In this document: in pieces, positions 7,990 to 21,549 of the stretch
Position numbering within the stretch: position 1 is the first letter of the stretch
How the letters are laid out: each line of letters begins with the position of its first letter
Assembly (NCBI RefSeq): GCF_000381925.1
Contig: NZ_KB907308.1
Coordinates: 682,001 to 746,000 of the forward strand
Length of the DNA: 64,000 bases
Reading direction: 5' to 3'
DNA from: Nocardia sp. BMG111209
GTDB taxonomy: Bacteria; Actinomycetota; Actinomycetes; Mycobacteriales; Mycobacteriaceae
Program-made: the position numbers and the translations under genes
The notes under the pieces: model-generated
The model's database searches: none
What the model was told of the DNA's origin: nothing
The model's input: the letters and a program-made list of their open reading frames with translations, nothing else

Positions 7990-8922
7990 ATGATCTCCGC
8001 GACCCACGCCGGACCGTTCCGCCACCCGGCCTTCTTCTACCGGAACTCGGACGAGTATCTCACCGGCACAATGGATTTCGTCCGCGCGGGCCTGGCCGCC
8101 GGGGAGCCGGTGGCGGTCTCGGTGCCGGCCGCCAAACTCGCGCTGCTGCGCGCCGCGCTGGGAACCGACGTGGCCGCGGTCCGGATGCTCGACATGACCG
8201 TCGAGGGGCGTAATCCGGGCCGGATCATCCCGGCCGTCCTGTGCGCGTTCGCCGATCGGCATGCCACCGGCCGGGTGCGCATCGTCGGCGAACCGGTCTG
8301 GGCCGGCCGGTCGGCGATGGAATATCCGGCGTGCGCCCAGCACGAGGCGCTGATCAACGCCGCGTTCCGCGGCCGGGACGTCACCATCCTGTGCCCCTAC
8401 GATCTGGCGGCGCTGCCCGCGCACATGATCGCGGACGCGCGGGCCACCCACCCGTGCGTGATCGGGCCCGGCGGCGAGATCGCCAGCGCCGCATACGATC
8501 CCGACCACATCGTGGACACCTACAACCGGCCGCTGCCGGATCCGCCGGCCACCGCGACCGTGCTCGGCTTCGACGGCGGCACCCTGGCCCGGGTCCGGCA
8601 CCACGCGACGGATTTCGCGCGCGCCGCCGGGCTGTCCGAGCGCCGGGTCGCCGAGCTGGAGCTGATCGTCGGCGAGGCGACCACCAACTCCGTGGTGCAC
8701 GCGGGCGGCGGCGGCACCCTCGCGCTGTGGTGCGCGGACGGCCAGCTGTGCTGCCGGATCCGCGACCGCGGACATATCGCCGATCCATTGGCCGGACGGC
8801 TCCCGGCCGCCCTGTCCACCCCCGGCGGCCGCGGGCTGCTGTTGATCAACCACCTCGCCGACCTGGTGCGGATCCACACCCGCCCGGAGGGTACGACCCT
8901 GCACGTCGAGCTGGCGGTGTAG
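7990..8922 (+). CDS. MEDS-domain sensor with RsbW-type ATPase domain
   Basis: About 310 residues. The N-terminal half (about 10-150; HPAFFYRNSDEYLTGTMDFV) matches the MEDS sensory domain, and the C-terminal part (about 195-305) is a GHKL/HATPase fold with the N-box ELELIVGEATTNSVVHA, the G1-like RIRDRGHIADP and the G2-like GGRGLLLINHLA. This architecture occurs in actinobacterial anti-sigma-type kinases that phosphorylate STAS proteins. No histidine phosphoacceptor domain is present, so it is probably a serine kinase or switch protein. The ATG at 7990 lacks a clear ribosome site, and an upstream GTG is possible. It converges with the SpoIIE phosphatase gene, with only 5 bp between the stops. 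Confidence 0.8.
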   Translation: MISATHAGPFRHPAFFYRNSDEYLTGTMDFVRAGLAAGEPVAVSVPAAKLALLRAALGTDVAAVRMLDMTVEGRNPGRIIPAVLCAFADRHATGRVRIVGEPVWAGRSAMEYPACAQHEALINAAFRGRDVTILCPYDLAALPAHMIADARATHPCVIGPGGEIASAAYDPDHIVDTYNRPLPDPPATATVLGFDGGTLARVRHHATDFARAAGLSERRVAELELIVGEATTNSVVHAGGGGTLALWCADGQLCCRIRDRGHIADPLAGRLPAALSTPGGRGLLLINHLADLVRIHTRPEGTTLHVELAV

Positions 8923-8927
8923 CCCGG

Positions 8928-11302
8928 TCAGCCCGGCGGCGGGCTGTCCCCCAGCCCCACCTGGATGCCCACCACGCAGGTGTCATCGTCGGCGTTGGCC
9001 TCGCTGTGGTCGAGCAGGTAGTCCAGGCAGGCGTCGAGGGTTCCGCGGAAGCGGGCCGACACCTCGAGCAGCTTGTCCACGCAGTCGTCGATCGGCCGGT
9101 CCCGGCGCTCGATCAGGCCGTCGGTGTAGAGCAGCAGGATGTCGTCGGACTCGAGCTGGAGTTCGGCCTCCTGATAGGTGGCCTCCTCCACCGCGCCGAG
9201 CATGATCCCGTCCAGGGCCGGCAGCGCGGTGGCGACGCCGGCCCGGATCAGCACCGGCGGCAGATGACCGGCCCGCGCCCAGCGCAGCACGCGGGTCTGC
9301 GGATCGTAGAGGCCGCAGACCGCGGTCGCGAAGATGTGGTCGGTCAGCGACCGGGTCACGGTGTTGAGCCAGGTCAGCATCTGTCCCGGGCCGGCGCCGG
9401 TGGCGGCGAGGCCGCGCAGGGCGTTGCGCAGGACGACCATGCCGGTGGCGGCCTCGAGCCCGTGCCCGGTGATGTCCCCGACCGAGATCATGATCTGTTT
9501 CGAGGGCAGCACGGTCGCGTCGTACCAGTCGCCGCCGACCATGTGATCCTGTTCGGTCGGCTGGTAGCGGACCGCGATGCGCAGCCCGAAGGCGTCGATG
9601 ACCGGGGTCGCGGCGGGCATGATCGCCTGCTGCAACTGCCGGGCCAGCCGACTCTGCTCGGCGGCGTGCTGCTCGGTGTGCGCGAGCCGATCCTGACTGG
9701 CCGACAGCGCCGCCTCGGTCCAGTGCTGAGCGGAGATGTCCTGGTAGGCGCCGCGGACGCCGTGCAGATGCCCGGCGTCGTCCACGATCGGTTCGGCGAT
9801 GACGCGGATGTGCCGGTTCTCCCCGTTGGGCCGGACCAGGCGGAACGCCGCGGACGCCGAGCGGCGGTAGCGCAGCAGGGTCCGCAGCAGCCGCTGCACG
9901 GCCTCGACATCGTCGTCGTGGACGTGCCCCGCCAGCCGTGCGAGCGGGATCGGGTCCGCGGTCGGGGGCAGCCCGTACAGCGCGTACAGCTCGGCGCTCC
10001 AGGTGATGTCGCCGGTGGCCGCGTTCTCCTCGAAGCCGCCGACCCGACCCAGCCGCTGGGCGTGTTGCAGCAGGGCGGCCAGCCGCGCGGTCTCGTCCTC
10101 GATCCGCCACACGACCAGCAGCGCCTCGTGATGCCGGCTGATGCTGAGGGCGGCGGAGACGGTCAGCGGGATCCGGTCGACCAGTTCGGTGAGCAGGACG
10201 CGGTCGGCCCGGTAGGTCTCGCCGGTGGCGAAGACGTGCTCGCTCTGCTCGAACAGCTGTCCCTCGCCCGCGGCCAGCGGATACGCCTCGATCAGCGACG
10301 CGCCCTGGACCAGGCCGCCCGGCCGGCCCGCCGGATCGGTGAAGTACCGGTTCACGTGCCGGATCCGGAAGTCGATCACCGTGCCCTCGTCACCGAGCTG
10401 CGGGACCAGCACCAGCGCGGAGTCGAACAGGCCGTCCGCCAGCCGGACCAGATCGGCGACATCGTGGCGGTCCGGCGAGGTGCAGGGGGCGGGTTCCGGC
10501 TCGAGGGTGTGCGCGCACAGCTCCGCCAGCGCCTCCAGCTGCCGGCGGACCTGCGGCGGCTGCGGGGCCAGCGGATGCGGCCAGCACACCTCCAGCACAC
10601 CGATCAGCTTCCCCCCGGTCCCCGCGGGGATCGCCGCCCGGCCACCCTCGCGGTCACCGATCGACGGCAGACCCGATCCCGCCAGATCCGCGATCCACTG
10701 GGCGTGCCGTTCCACCAGCGCCAGCCGGGCCGGGGTCGATACGCCCGGCGGCACATAACGCCAGCGTTCGGCCTCCTGCGGATCGATCCCGGCGAAACCG
10801 GCCAGCGACAGCGAGGAGTCGGCGCCCGCGGCCCACAGCGCCACCGCGGTGGCGCCCAGCGGCGCGAGCGCGTGTTCCAGCACGGACCGGGCGACCCGAT
10901 GTGCGTCCCCCGCCGCGAGCAGGCCGCTCTCGGCGGTGCGCAGCTGCACGGCCGTCGCGGATTTCCCGGGTGCGGCGGTACGCAGCAGGAATTCGTCCAC
11001 CACCGCGCTGAGCTGGTCGCGCGCGGTCTGGTTGACCAGATCGGCGGCCAGTTCCAGCGCGGTGACCCCGGCCTGCCCGGCCAGCACCTCCAGCTGCCGG
11101 GCCGCCTCCGACGGCCCGCACCGCAACCGTTCGATCAGCACACCCTTGGCCATCTCGATCAGCGCGCGGCCGTCGGCGGTGGCCTGGGCCTCGCGGATCT
11201 CGCCGCGCAGCCGCTCGACGGTCGCGGCGAGGCGGGTGACCGCGGGTTCGCCGGGGCGGCGCTGGTCCGGCGCCGCGGTATCGCCGGCGGGATCCGGATT
11301 GC

Positions 11303-11306
<4 letters not shown>
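8928..11306 (-). CDS. ANTAR-GAF-PAS SpoIIE/PP2C-type serine phosphatase
   Basis: A 792-residue cytosolic protein. In order it has an ANTAR-like RNA-binding helix bundle (about 40-85; ALIEMAKGVLIERLRCG), a GAF-like domain (about 110-260), two PAS-like domains (about 285-530) and a SpoIIE/PP2C phosphatase. The metal-binding motifs are GGDWYDA (near 592), GDITGHG (near 610), LYTDGLIE and DDDTCVV. Such phosphatases reactivate anti-anti-sigma factors in stress pathways. The start at 11306 overlaps the stop of the upstream kinase (ATGA), so the two are co-translated and may form one signalling unit. ANTAR at the N-terminus of a phosphatase is a less usual arrangement. Confidence 0.87.
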
Positions 11307-15844
<4,538 letters not shown>

Positions 15845-15983
15845 CGTCACCCTTGCTCTGAAACAGTTCCGACACGGGCGGCTACCCACTGAACCGGCCA
15901 CGAAACGTGACCATTCCCGTGATTGCGGACGGTACACCGTGGCGGGTCCTCCCGTCCGGGACCGATCCCGGCGCGCGGCGGTA

Positions 15984-16406
15984 TCAGCCGGGCAGGAACG
16001 ACAACCGCACGTGCCGGGCCGGATTGTCGACGTTCAGGTCGACCAGCGCGACCGATTGCCACGTGCCGAGCGCCATCGCACCGGCCAGGACCGGGATGCT
16101 CGCATAGGGGGCGATCAGCGCGGGCATGACGTGCGAACGGCCGTGCCCGCGGGCGCCGTGAGCGTGCCGCCAGCGATCGTCGGCCGGCAGCAGCTCGCCC
16201 AGGGCGGCGAGGAGATCGTCGTCGCTGCCCGCGCCGAGTTCGATCAGGGCGATACCCGCGGTCGCGTGCGGGACGAACACGTGCAACAGACCGTCCCGTC
16301 CGCTCGCCTCCTCCCGGAGGAAGTCCGAACAGTGCCGGGTGAGGTCGTGGACGGTCTCCCGGGAGCCGGTCCGCACGTCGATCAGCGCGCTCTGCATGAC
16401 CACCAT
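15984..16406 (-). CDS. YjbQ/UPF0047 family protein
   Basis: A 140-residue small protein with the family motifs HATAGI, HGARGHGRSH and LGTWQSVALVDLN; the histidines are thought to bind metal. Some family members have weak thiamine-phosphate-synthase activity in vitro, but the physiological role is unsettled. GGAGG lies three bases before the first ATG (16406), and a second ATG (16397) is spaced better. It is upstream of the poly-HAMP kinase gene in the same direction, 139 bp away, with no sign of functional linkage. Confidence 0.85.
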   Translation of the reverse strand: MVVMQSALIDVRTGSRETVHDLTRHCSDFLREEASGRDGLLHVFVPHATAGIALIELGAGSDDDLLAALGELLPADDRWRHAHGARGHGRSHVMPALIAPYASIPVLAGAMALGTWQSVALVDLNVDNPARHVRLSFLPG

Positions 16407-16473
16407 CGTCCTCCGTGATCACCGCGCCGGTAGAATCGGTGAGGTCCGCCACCCGGTCACGAGGGAGGCATCG

Positions 16474-17550
16474 GTGACACATATGCGAGCAGCGCGAATG
16501 TACGGCTATCGGGAACCGCTGCGCATCGACGAGGTTCCGATACCCGAACCCGCTCCCGAGGAGATCCTGCTGAAGGTCGCGGCGGCGGGGATGTGCCGCA
16601 GCGATTATCAACTTCTCGACGGTTACTTCCAACGGCCGTTCCCGGTGGAATTCCCCTATATTCCCGGGCACGAGATCGCCGGGCGGGTGGCGGGCCTGGG
16701 GCGCGCCGTCCTCTCGACCGTGGACTACGCGGAGGGCGACATGGTGGTGGTCGACCCCAGCTGGGGTGACGGCACCTGCCGGCAGTGCCGCGAGGGCAAC
16801 GAACAACTCTGCAGCGGTCACGGCCGCTGGGTGGGGTTCGGGCCGCCGGGCGGATTCGCCGAATACCTGACCGTGGAATACCGCCACGCCGTTCCGGTCT
16901 CGGCCGCGGCCGCGCGGAAACCCGAGGTGCTCGCGCCGATGACCGATGCCGGGATGACCCCGTACCGGGCCATGCGCAAGCTGCGCGACGCGGGCAAACT
17001 CGGCCCCGGCCGCACGGTCGTGGTCACCGGGATCGGCGGGCTGGGCAGTTATGCGATCCAGTACGCGAAGTTGCTCGGCGGCGGCGCGACCGTGGTGGCG
17101 CTGGCGCGCACGGACCGCAAACTCGTGGTGGCGAAGGACAACGGGGCCGACCACGGGATCAACGTCCGCGACCGCGCGGTCACAGACATCCAGGCGGAGC
17201 TGGAGCGGACGACCGGGCGGCGGACCGTCGACGCCGTGCTCGACTGCGTCGGCAGCGCGGCATCCGTCGCGATGGGATTCGATCTGCTCGGCCCGGAGGG
17301 TGCGCTGGCGGCCGTCGGCCTCATGAGCGACCGGGTCGAACATCGCCAATTCCCGTTCGTCGGAATGGAATTGTCGTATCTGGGTTCGTTCTGGGGCAGT
17401 CATCTCGATCTCGTCGAGGTGCTCTCCCTCGCCGAGGCCGGGCTGATCAAACACAACGTCACCACGGTCCGGCTCGACGACATCAACGAGAATCTGGCGG
17501 CGCTGGGTCGCGGGGAGATCATCGGACGGCAGGTCATCGTCTTCGACTGA
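16474..17550 (+). CDS. Zinc-dependent alcohol dehydrogenase (MDR family)
   Basis: A 358-residue medium-chain dehydrogenase. Catalytic zinc ligands are in GMCRSDY and IPGHEIAGRV, and the Rossmann fingerprint is VVTGIGGLGSYAIQYAK. The structural-zinc lobe reads GDGTCRQCREGNEQLC: three of the four usual cysteines are present and the first is replaced by Asp. The GTG at 16474 has GGGAGG about six bases upstream, and the frame extending before it overlaps the divergent YjbQ gene. It probably oxidises an alcohol or reduces an aldehyde with NAD(P). No specific substrate can be named. Confidence 0.85.
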   Translation: MTHMRAARMYGYREPLRIDEVPIPEPAPEEILLKVAAAGMCRSDYQLLDGYFQRPFPVEFPYIPGHEIAGRVAGLGRAVLSTVDYAEGDMVVVDPSWGDGTCRQCREGNEQLCSGHGRWVGFGPPGGFAEYLTVEYRHAVPVSAAAARKPEVLAPMTDAGMTPYRAMRKLRDAGKLGPGRTVVVTGIGGLGSYAIQYAKLLGGGATVVALARTDRKLVVAKDNGADHGINVRDRAVTDIQAELERTTGRRTVDAVLDCVGSAASVAMGFDLLGPEGALAAVGLMSDRVEHRQFPFVGMELSYLGSFWGSHLDLVEVLSLAEAGLIKHNVTTVRLDDINENLAALGRGEIIGRQVIVFD

Positions 17551-17641
17551 GCGGGTGGTGCGCGGTACCGATCCGGCTGCGCGGAAGTCTGGTCGCGGAA
17601 TCGGCGGGCCCCTACCCTGGGCTCGGCGAACGGAGCGGGCG

Positions 17642-18739
17642 ATGGCGGACAGTGCGGGCGCCGTGTTGCGCGCGGTCCTGGAGGTCGGGCCGGCGCCGCG
17701 CACGGCCGTGGCCCGGCATGCCGGGCTGTCGCCGGCGACCGTCACCTCGGCCAGCCGGTCGCTGCTGGCCGCGGGACTGCTGACCGAACTGCCCGGCGTC
17801 GGCGGGGCGGTCGGACGGCCGACCAATCCGCTCGCCCTCGCCGCGTCGAACGTGGTGCTCGCGGTGCACGTGGCCGCCACCGTGACCTCGGTGGCGGTGG
17901 TCGATCTGGCCGGTACCGTGCGGCGCACCGACCGCATCCCGCATCTCGGCGCCGGTCCGGAGTCGATCCTCGACGCCGCGGCGGAGCGGGTCGCGCAGTG
18001 GCGCGACGAGATCAGCGAACGGGTGCTCGGCCTGGGGGTCGCCACCGGCGGCTGGGTGGACCGCGCCGGCGGCACCGTCGTCGAACATCCGGCGCTGGGC
18101 TGGCGGGATGTGCCGGTGCGCGACCGGCTGGCCGACCGCACCGGACTGCCCACCGGTCTGGACAGTCACGCGCGCGGGCTGGTCCACGCCGAGCGGCTGT
18201 TCGGGCGCATCCGCGGCGTGGACTGCGCGGTGGTGTTGTTCGTGGGCAACGTGATCGACGCCGCGCTGACGGTGCACGGCAACGTGCACTACGGGCCGCG
18301 GTCCGGCGCCGGATCGCTGGGCCGGATGCTCGGTGGCGCGTCGCGCCCGCTCGGCGACTACACCGAACGGGCGCTGCTGGCGCGCTCACCGCATCCGGAC
18401 TTCGCCGCGCTGGTGGCCGCGGCCGCGGCCGGTGATCCGCCCGCACGGAACCTGTTGCTGGAGCGGGCGCGAGCGCTCGGGCAGGTGCTGGCCGTGGTGA
18501 TCGATCTGATCGGCCCGGACACCGTCGTCGTGGTCGACCGCGCGCTGGACAGCGTGCCGGAGGTCCACGAGGCGTATCTCGGTGCGGTACGGGAATTCTC
18601 GGCGGTGTGCGATCGGCCCGAGGAGGTGGTGACCGCCACCTCCTTCGACGGCCGGGTGCTGGAACTGTCGGCGGGTGCGGTGGCGCTGCACGAGGTGTTC
18701 GCCACTCCCCTGGCGCAATTGAAATCCGCGTTATTTTAA
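17642..18739 (+). CDS. ROK-family transcriptional regulator lacking the zinc motif
   Basis: A 365-residue protein with an N-terminal winged helix (AVARHAGLSPATVTSASRSLLAAGLL) and a C-terminal ROK domain. The usual zinc-binding CxCGxxGC motif is absent, and the region corresponding to GAGEIGH reads GAGSLGRML, so the conserved His is Arg. This suggests a sugar-sensing or otherwise repurposed regulator without kinase activity. The ATG at 17642 follows GGAG with a seven-base spacing. It may control the flavin monooxygenase gene that starts 79 bp downstream. Confidence 0.82.
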   Translation: MADSAGAVLRAVLEVGPAPRTAVARHAGLSPATVTSASRSLLAAGLLTELPGVGGAVGRPTNPLALAASNVVLAVHVAATVTSVAVVDLAGTVRRTDRIPHLGAGPESILDAAAERVAQWRDEISERVLGLGVATGGWVDRAGGTVVEHPALGWRDVPVRDRLADRTGLPTGLDSHARGLVHAERLFGRIRGVDCAVVLFVGNVIDAALTVHGNVHYGPRSGAGSLGRMLGGASRPLGDYTERALLARSPHPDFAALVAAAAAGDPPARNLLLERARALGQVLAVVIDLIGPDTVVVVDRALDSVPEVHEAYLGAVREFSAVCDRPEEVVTATSFDGRVLELSAGAVALHEVFATPLAQLKSALF

Positions 18740-18817
18740 GTCGGACGAAAATTGACGGCCCGCAACGATATTCGCGACGATCGTTCCGACAGCAGAATGA
18801 TCGCGGAAAGGGCCGAT

Positions 18818-20164
18818 ATGTCCGGGAATCGAAAGCAGTTGCATCTCAATGCCTTCCTGATGTCGGTCGGCCATCACGAGGCGGCCTGGCGGCTGCCGGA
18901 GAGCGATCCGCACGCGCACGTCGACATCGAGCACTACGTCCGGCTGGCCCGGCTGGCCGAACGCGGGAAACTGGACTCGATCTTCTTCGCCGACGGCCCG
19001 GCCCTGCTCGGCGATCCGGCCCGCAGGCCGCTGGGCACCCTGGAACCCACGGTGATCCTCACCGCCGTGGCCGTGCAGACCAGCCGGATCGGGCTGATCG
19101 CCACCGCCTCCACCAGCTACAACGAGCCCTACAACCTGGCCCGCCGATTCGCCTCGGTGGACTGGGTCAGCCGCGGTCGGGCCGGCTGGAACATCGTCAC
19201 CACCGCCGGCGACGACGCCGCCCGCAACTTCGGGCTCGACGGCGCCCCCGAACATCGCCGCCGCTACGAGAAGGCCGCGGAATTCGTCGAGGTGTCCACC
19301 AAGTTGTGGGACAGCTGGGAGGACGACTCCACGATCGCCGACAAGGAACTCGGCATCCACACCGATTCGTCCCGGGTGCACCCGATCGGGCACGAGGGCG
19401 AATTCTTCCGGGTCGCAGGCGCTTTGAACGTGCCGCGGCCGCCGCAGGGGTATCCCGTACTGGTACAGGCGGGTTCGTCGGAGGACGGCAAGGATTTCGC
19501 CGCCCGCTACGCCGAGGCGGTGTTCACCGCACAGCAGACCCTAGCCGACGGGCAGGCCTTCTACACCGACCTGAAACGCCGCGCGGTGGAACTGGGCCGC
19601 GACCCCGACACGATCAAGATCCTGCCCGGCATCGTGCCGGTGATCGGCGACACCGAGGCGCACGCCCGCGAACTGGACGCCGAACTGGAGCGCCTGATCT
19701 CCCCCGAGTTCGCCCGCGCACAGCTGGCCCGCAGCTTCCACCTGCCGGTGGAGGATCTGGACCTGGACTCCGAACTCCCCGACATCCTGCCCGGCGAGGA
19801 CGAGATCGAGGGCGCCAAGAGCCGGTACTCGCTGATCGTGAATCTGGCCCGCCGCGAACGACTCACGTTGCGGCAGTTGATCGCCCGCCTCGGCGGCGGC
19901 CGCGGCCACCGCACCTTCGCCGGCACGCCCACCCAGGTCGCGGACACCATCGAGGAGTGGTTCGAGGCGGGGGCGGCCGACGGATTCAACATCATGCCGG
20001 CGGTGCTGCCGTCCGGACTGGAACGCTTCGTCGACGACGTCGTGCCGATCCTGCAACACCGCGGCCTGTTCCGCACCGAGTACACGGCCACCACCCTGCG
20101 CGGCCACTACGGCCTGGAGCGTCCGGCCAACCGGTTCGCGGCGCAGCCGGTGGCGGTGAGTTGA
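18818..20164 (+). CDS. FMN-dependent monooxygenase (NtaA/SnaA/DszA-like LLM class)
   Basis: A 448-residue bacterial-luciferase-like protein of the nitrilotriacetate-monooxygenase subgroup. Typical segments are LHLNAFLMSVGHHEAAWR, the NIVTT region following WNI, and PVLVQAGSSEDGKDFAARYAEAVFTAQQ. These enzymes use FMNH2 from a separate reductase to oxidise xenobiotics, sulfur compounds or chelators. No reductase gene is adjacent. The ATG at 18818 has AAAGG six bases upstream. It follows the ROK regulator and may be its target. Confidence 0.85.
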   Translation: MSGNRKQLHLNAFLMSVGHHEAAWRLPESDPHAHVDIEHYVRLARLAERGKLDSIFFADGPALLGDPARRPLGTLEPTVILTAVAVQTSRIGLIATASTSYNEPYNLARRFASVDWVSRGRAGWNIVTTAGDDAARNFGLDGAPEHRRRYEKAAEFVEVSTKLWDSWEDDSTIADKELGIHTDSSRVHPIGHEGEFFRVAGALNVPRPPQGYPVLVQAGSSEDGKDFAARYAEAVFTAQQTLADGQAFYTDLKRRAVELGRDPDTIKILPGIVPVIGDTEAHARELDAELERLISPEFARAQLARSFHLPVEDLDLDSELPDILPGEDEIEGAKSRYSLIVNLARRERLTLRQLIARLGGGRGHRTFAGTPTQVADTIEEWFEAGAADGFNIMPAVLPSGLERFVDDVVPILQHRGLFRTEYTATTLRGHYGLERPANRFAAQPVAVS

Positions 20165-20181
20165 CCGGACCCCGCCGGTCA
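20162..20181. terminator. Short bidirectional hairpin between converging genes
   Basis: TGACCGG and CCGGTCA form a 7-bp stem around a 6-base loop, covering the stop codons of the converging monooxygenase and SDR genes. There is no T-run, as is common in actinomycetes. Confidence 0.5.
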
Positions 20182-20919
20182 GCCCTGGCGCGTCGGCCGG
20201 ATGGTGAGGTCCCCGATCTCCACATCGTCCGGCTGGTCGATCGCGAAGGCGATCGCGCGCGCCACCGCCTCGGGGTCGATCCCCAGCTCGGCCATGTTCC
20301 GCTGCACCCGCGCCCGCACCTCCGGATCGTCGACCGCGTGGTCGACGAGTTCGGTGCGGACGTAACCCGGGGAGATCGACGTGGTCCGCAGCACCCCGTC
20401 GGTACTCTCCTGCCGCAGCGCCTCCAGCAGCGTGCGGACCGCGTTCTTGGTCCCCGCGTACACCGCCTGGGTGGGCACGATCTTCAGACCGGAGGTCGAG
20501 ACGACGGTGACCAGATGACCGCTGCCCTGCGCCCGGAACACCGGCAGCGCCGCCGCGATCCCGTGCAGGATGCCCTTCACGTTCACGTCGACCATCGCCG
20601 ACCAGCCCGCGACGTCCAGATCCGCCACCGGACCGATCCGGCTGACCCCGGCATTGCCCACCAGGACGTCCAACCGGCCGAACCGCTCGACCGCGCGGCC
20701 GACCAGCGACCGCAGATCACCCGGATCGGTGACGTCGACGCGCACCGCCGCGGCCCGGCCCCCGGCCGCCTCGATCTCGGCCACCACCTGGTCCAGCCGA
20801 TCGGTCCGGCGCGCGCCGAGTACCACGGCCGCACCGAGCCCCGCGAGATGCCGCGCCGTCGCCGCGCCGATACCGCTACTGGCGCCGGTGACGGCGACGA
20901 CCTTGCCGGAAATGGTCAT
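20179..20919 (-). CDS. Short-chain dehydrogenase/reductase
   Basis: A 246-residue classical SDR with the cofactor motif TGASSGIG (residues 10-17), NAG, the catalytic Ser in VVSTSG and YAGTK. Arg in GARRTDR at the end of beta-2 suggests NADP(H) preference. The length is normal. It stands alone on the minus strand and its substrate is unknown. Confidence 0.88.
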   Translation of the reverse strand: MTISGKVVAVTGASSGIGAATARHLAGLGAAVVLGARRTDRLDQVVAEIEAAGGRAAAVRVDVTDPGDLRSLVGRAVERFGRLDVLVGNAGVSRIGPVADLDVAGWSAMVDVNVKGILHGIAAALPVFRAQGSGHLVTVVSTSGLKIVPTQAVYAGTKNAVRTLLEALRQESTDGVLRTTSISPGYVRTELVDHAVDDPEVRARVQRNMAELGIDPEAVARAIAFAIDQPDDVEIGDLTIRPTRQG

Positions 20920-21024
20920 GACGAACCTCCGTCCGATGGGGACCTCCGGCTCGATCCGATCGCGAAGGTCCTGCGGAATCGATCAGGACACGCCGACGCA
21001 CCCCGATCACGGAACATCGCTGCC

Positions 21025-21438
21025 TCAGTCCGAACTCTCGCGATTCTCCAGGCCGACGGCGGCGAGCAGTTCGCGGCGGTCGGCGGCCAGCGGGCGATCG
21101 TCGCTGTGCAGGGCCCGCATCAGATCGGCCAGTCCGTCGGCGACGGCGTTGAGCTTCTGCTGCATCGCGGCGTCGGACCGCTTCTGGGTGTTCTGCAACA
21201 GCGCCACCAACAGGAAGGTGATGATCGTGGTGAGGGTGTTGATGATCAGCTGCCAGGTGTCCAGATCGGTGAACGACAGGGTGGGCGCCCACACCACCAC
21301 GATCAGCACGCACAGGCAGAAGAACCAGGCCTGTGAGACATGGTCGCCGACGGTGGTCGCGAAGCGATCGAAGACCGACGGCGTACCCGCCTCGGACGGC
21401 ATGATCGGATGGTGGGGATGAGAATTGTTGCCGGACAT
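21025..21438 (-). CDS. Low-affinity iron permease family protein (PF04120-like)
   Basis: A 137-residue protein with two hydrophobic segments (about 33-50 and 62-82) and the family pattern FDRFATTVGDHVSQAWFF...TWQLIINTLTTIITFLLVALLQNTQKRS. Despite the family name, iron transport is not demonstrated for bacterial members of this size. The gene is solitary and divergent from the arylsulfotransferase gene. Confidence 0.8.
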   Translation of the reverse strand: MSGNNSHPHHPIMPSEAGTPSVFDRFATTVGDHVSQAWFFCLCVLIVVVWAPTLSFTDLDTWQLIINTLTTIITFLLVALLQNTQKRSDAAMQQKLNAVADGLADLMRALHSDDRPLAADRRELLAAVGLENRESSD

Positions 21439-21549
21439 CGCGACTCCTGTGACTCGGCGGACGTGCCCGCGATACCCCGGGTGGCGTGCGGGAAACCGGA
21501 CCGGACGGTTGCCAGAGCTTTCTCACGAACTCCGGTTATCTTTTCCGCC

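Noticed and set aside
18778..18800. CGTTCC-N7-GAATGA before the monooxygenase gene considered as a fourth copy of the shared box
   Set aside because: Only the left arm and part of the right arm match; the right arm lacks the ACG end, so it is not counted with the three full boxes.
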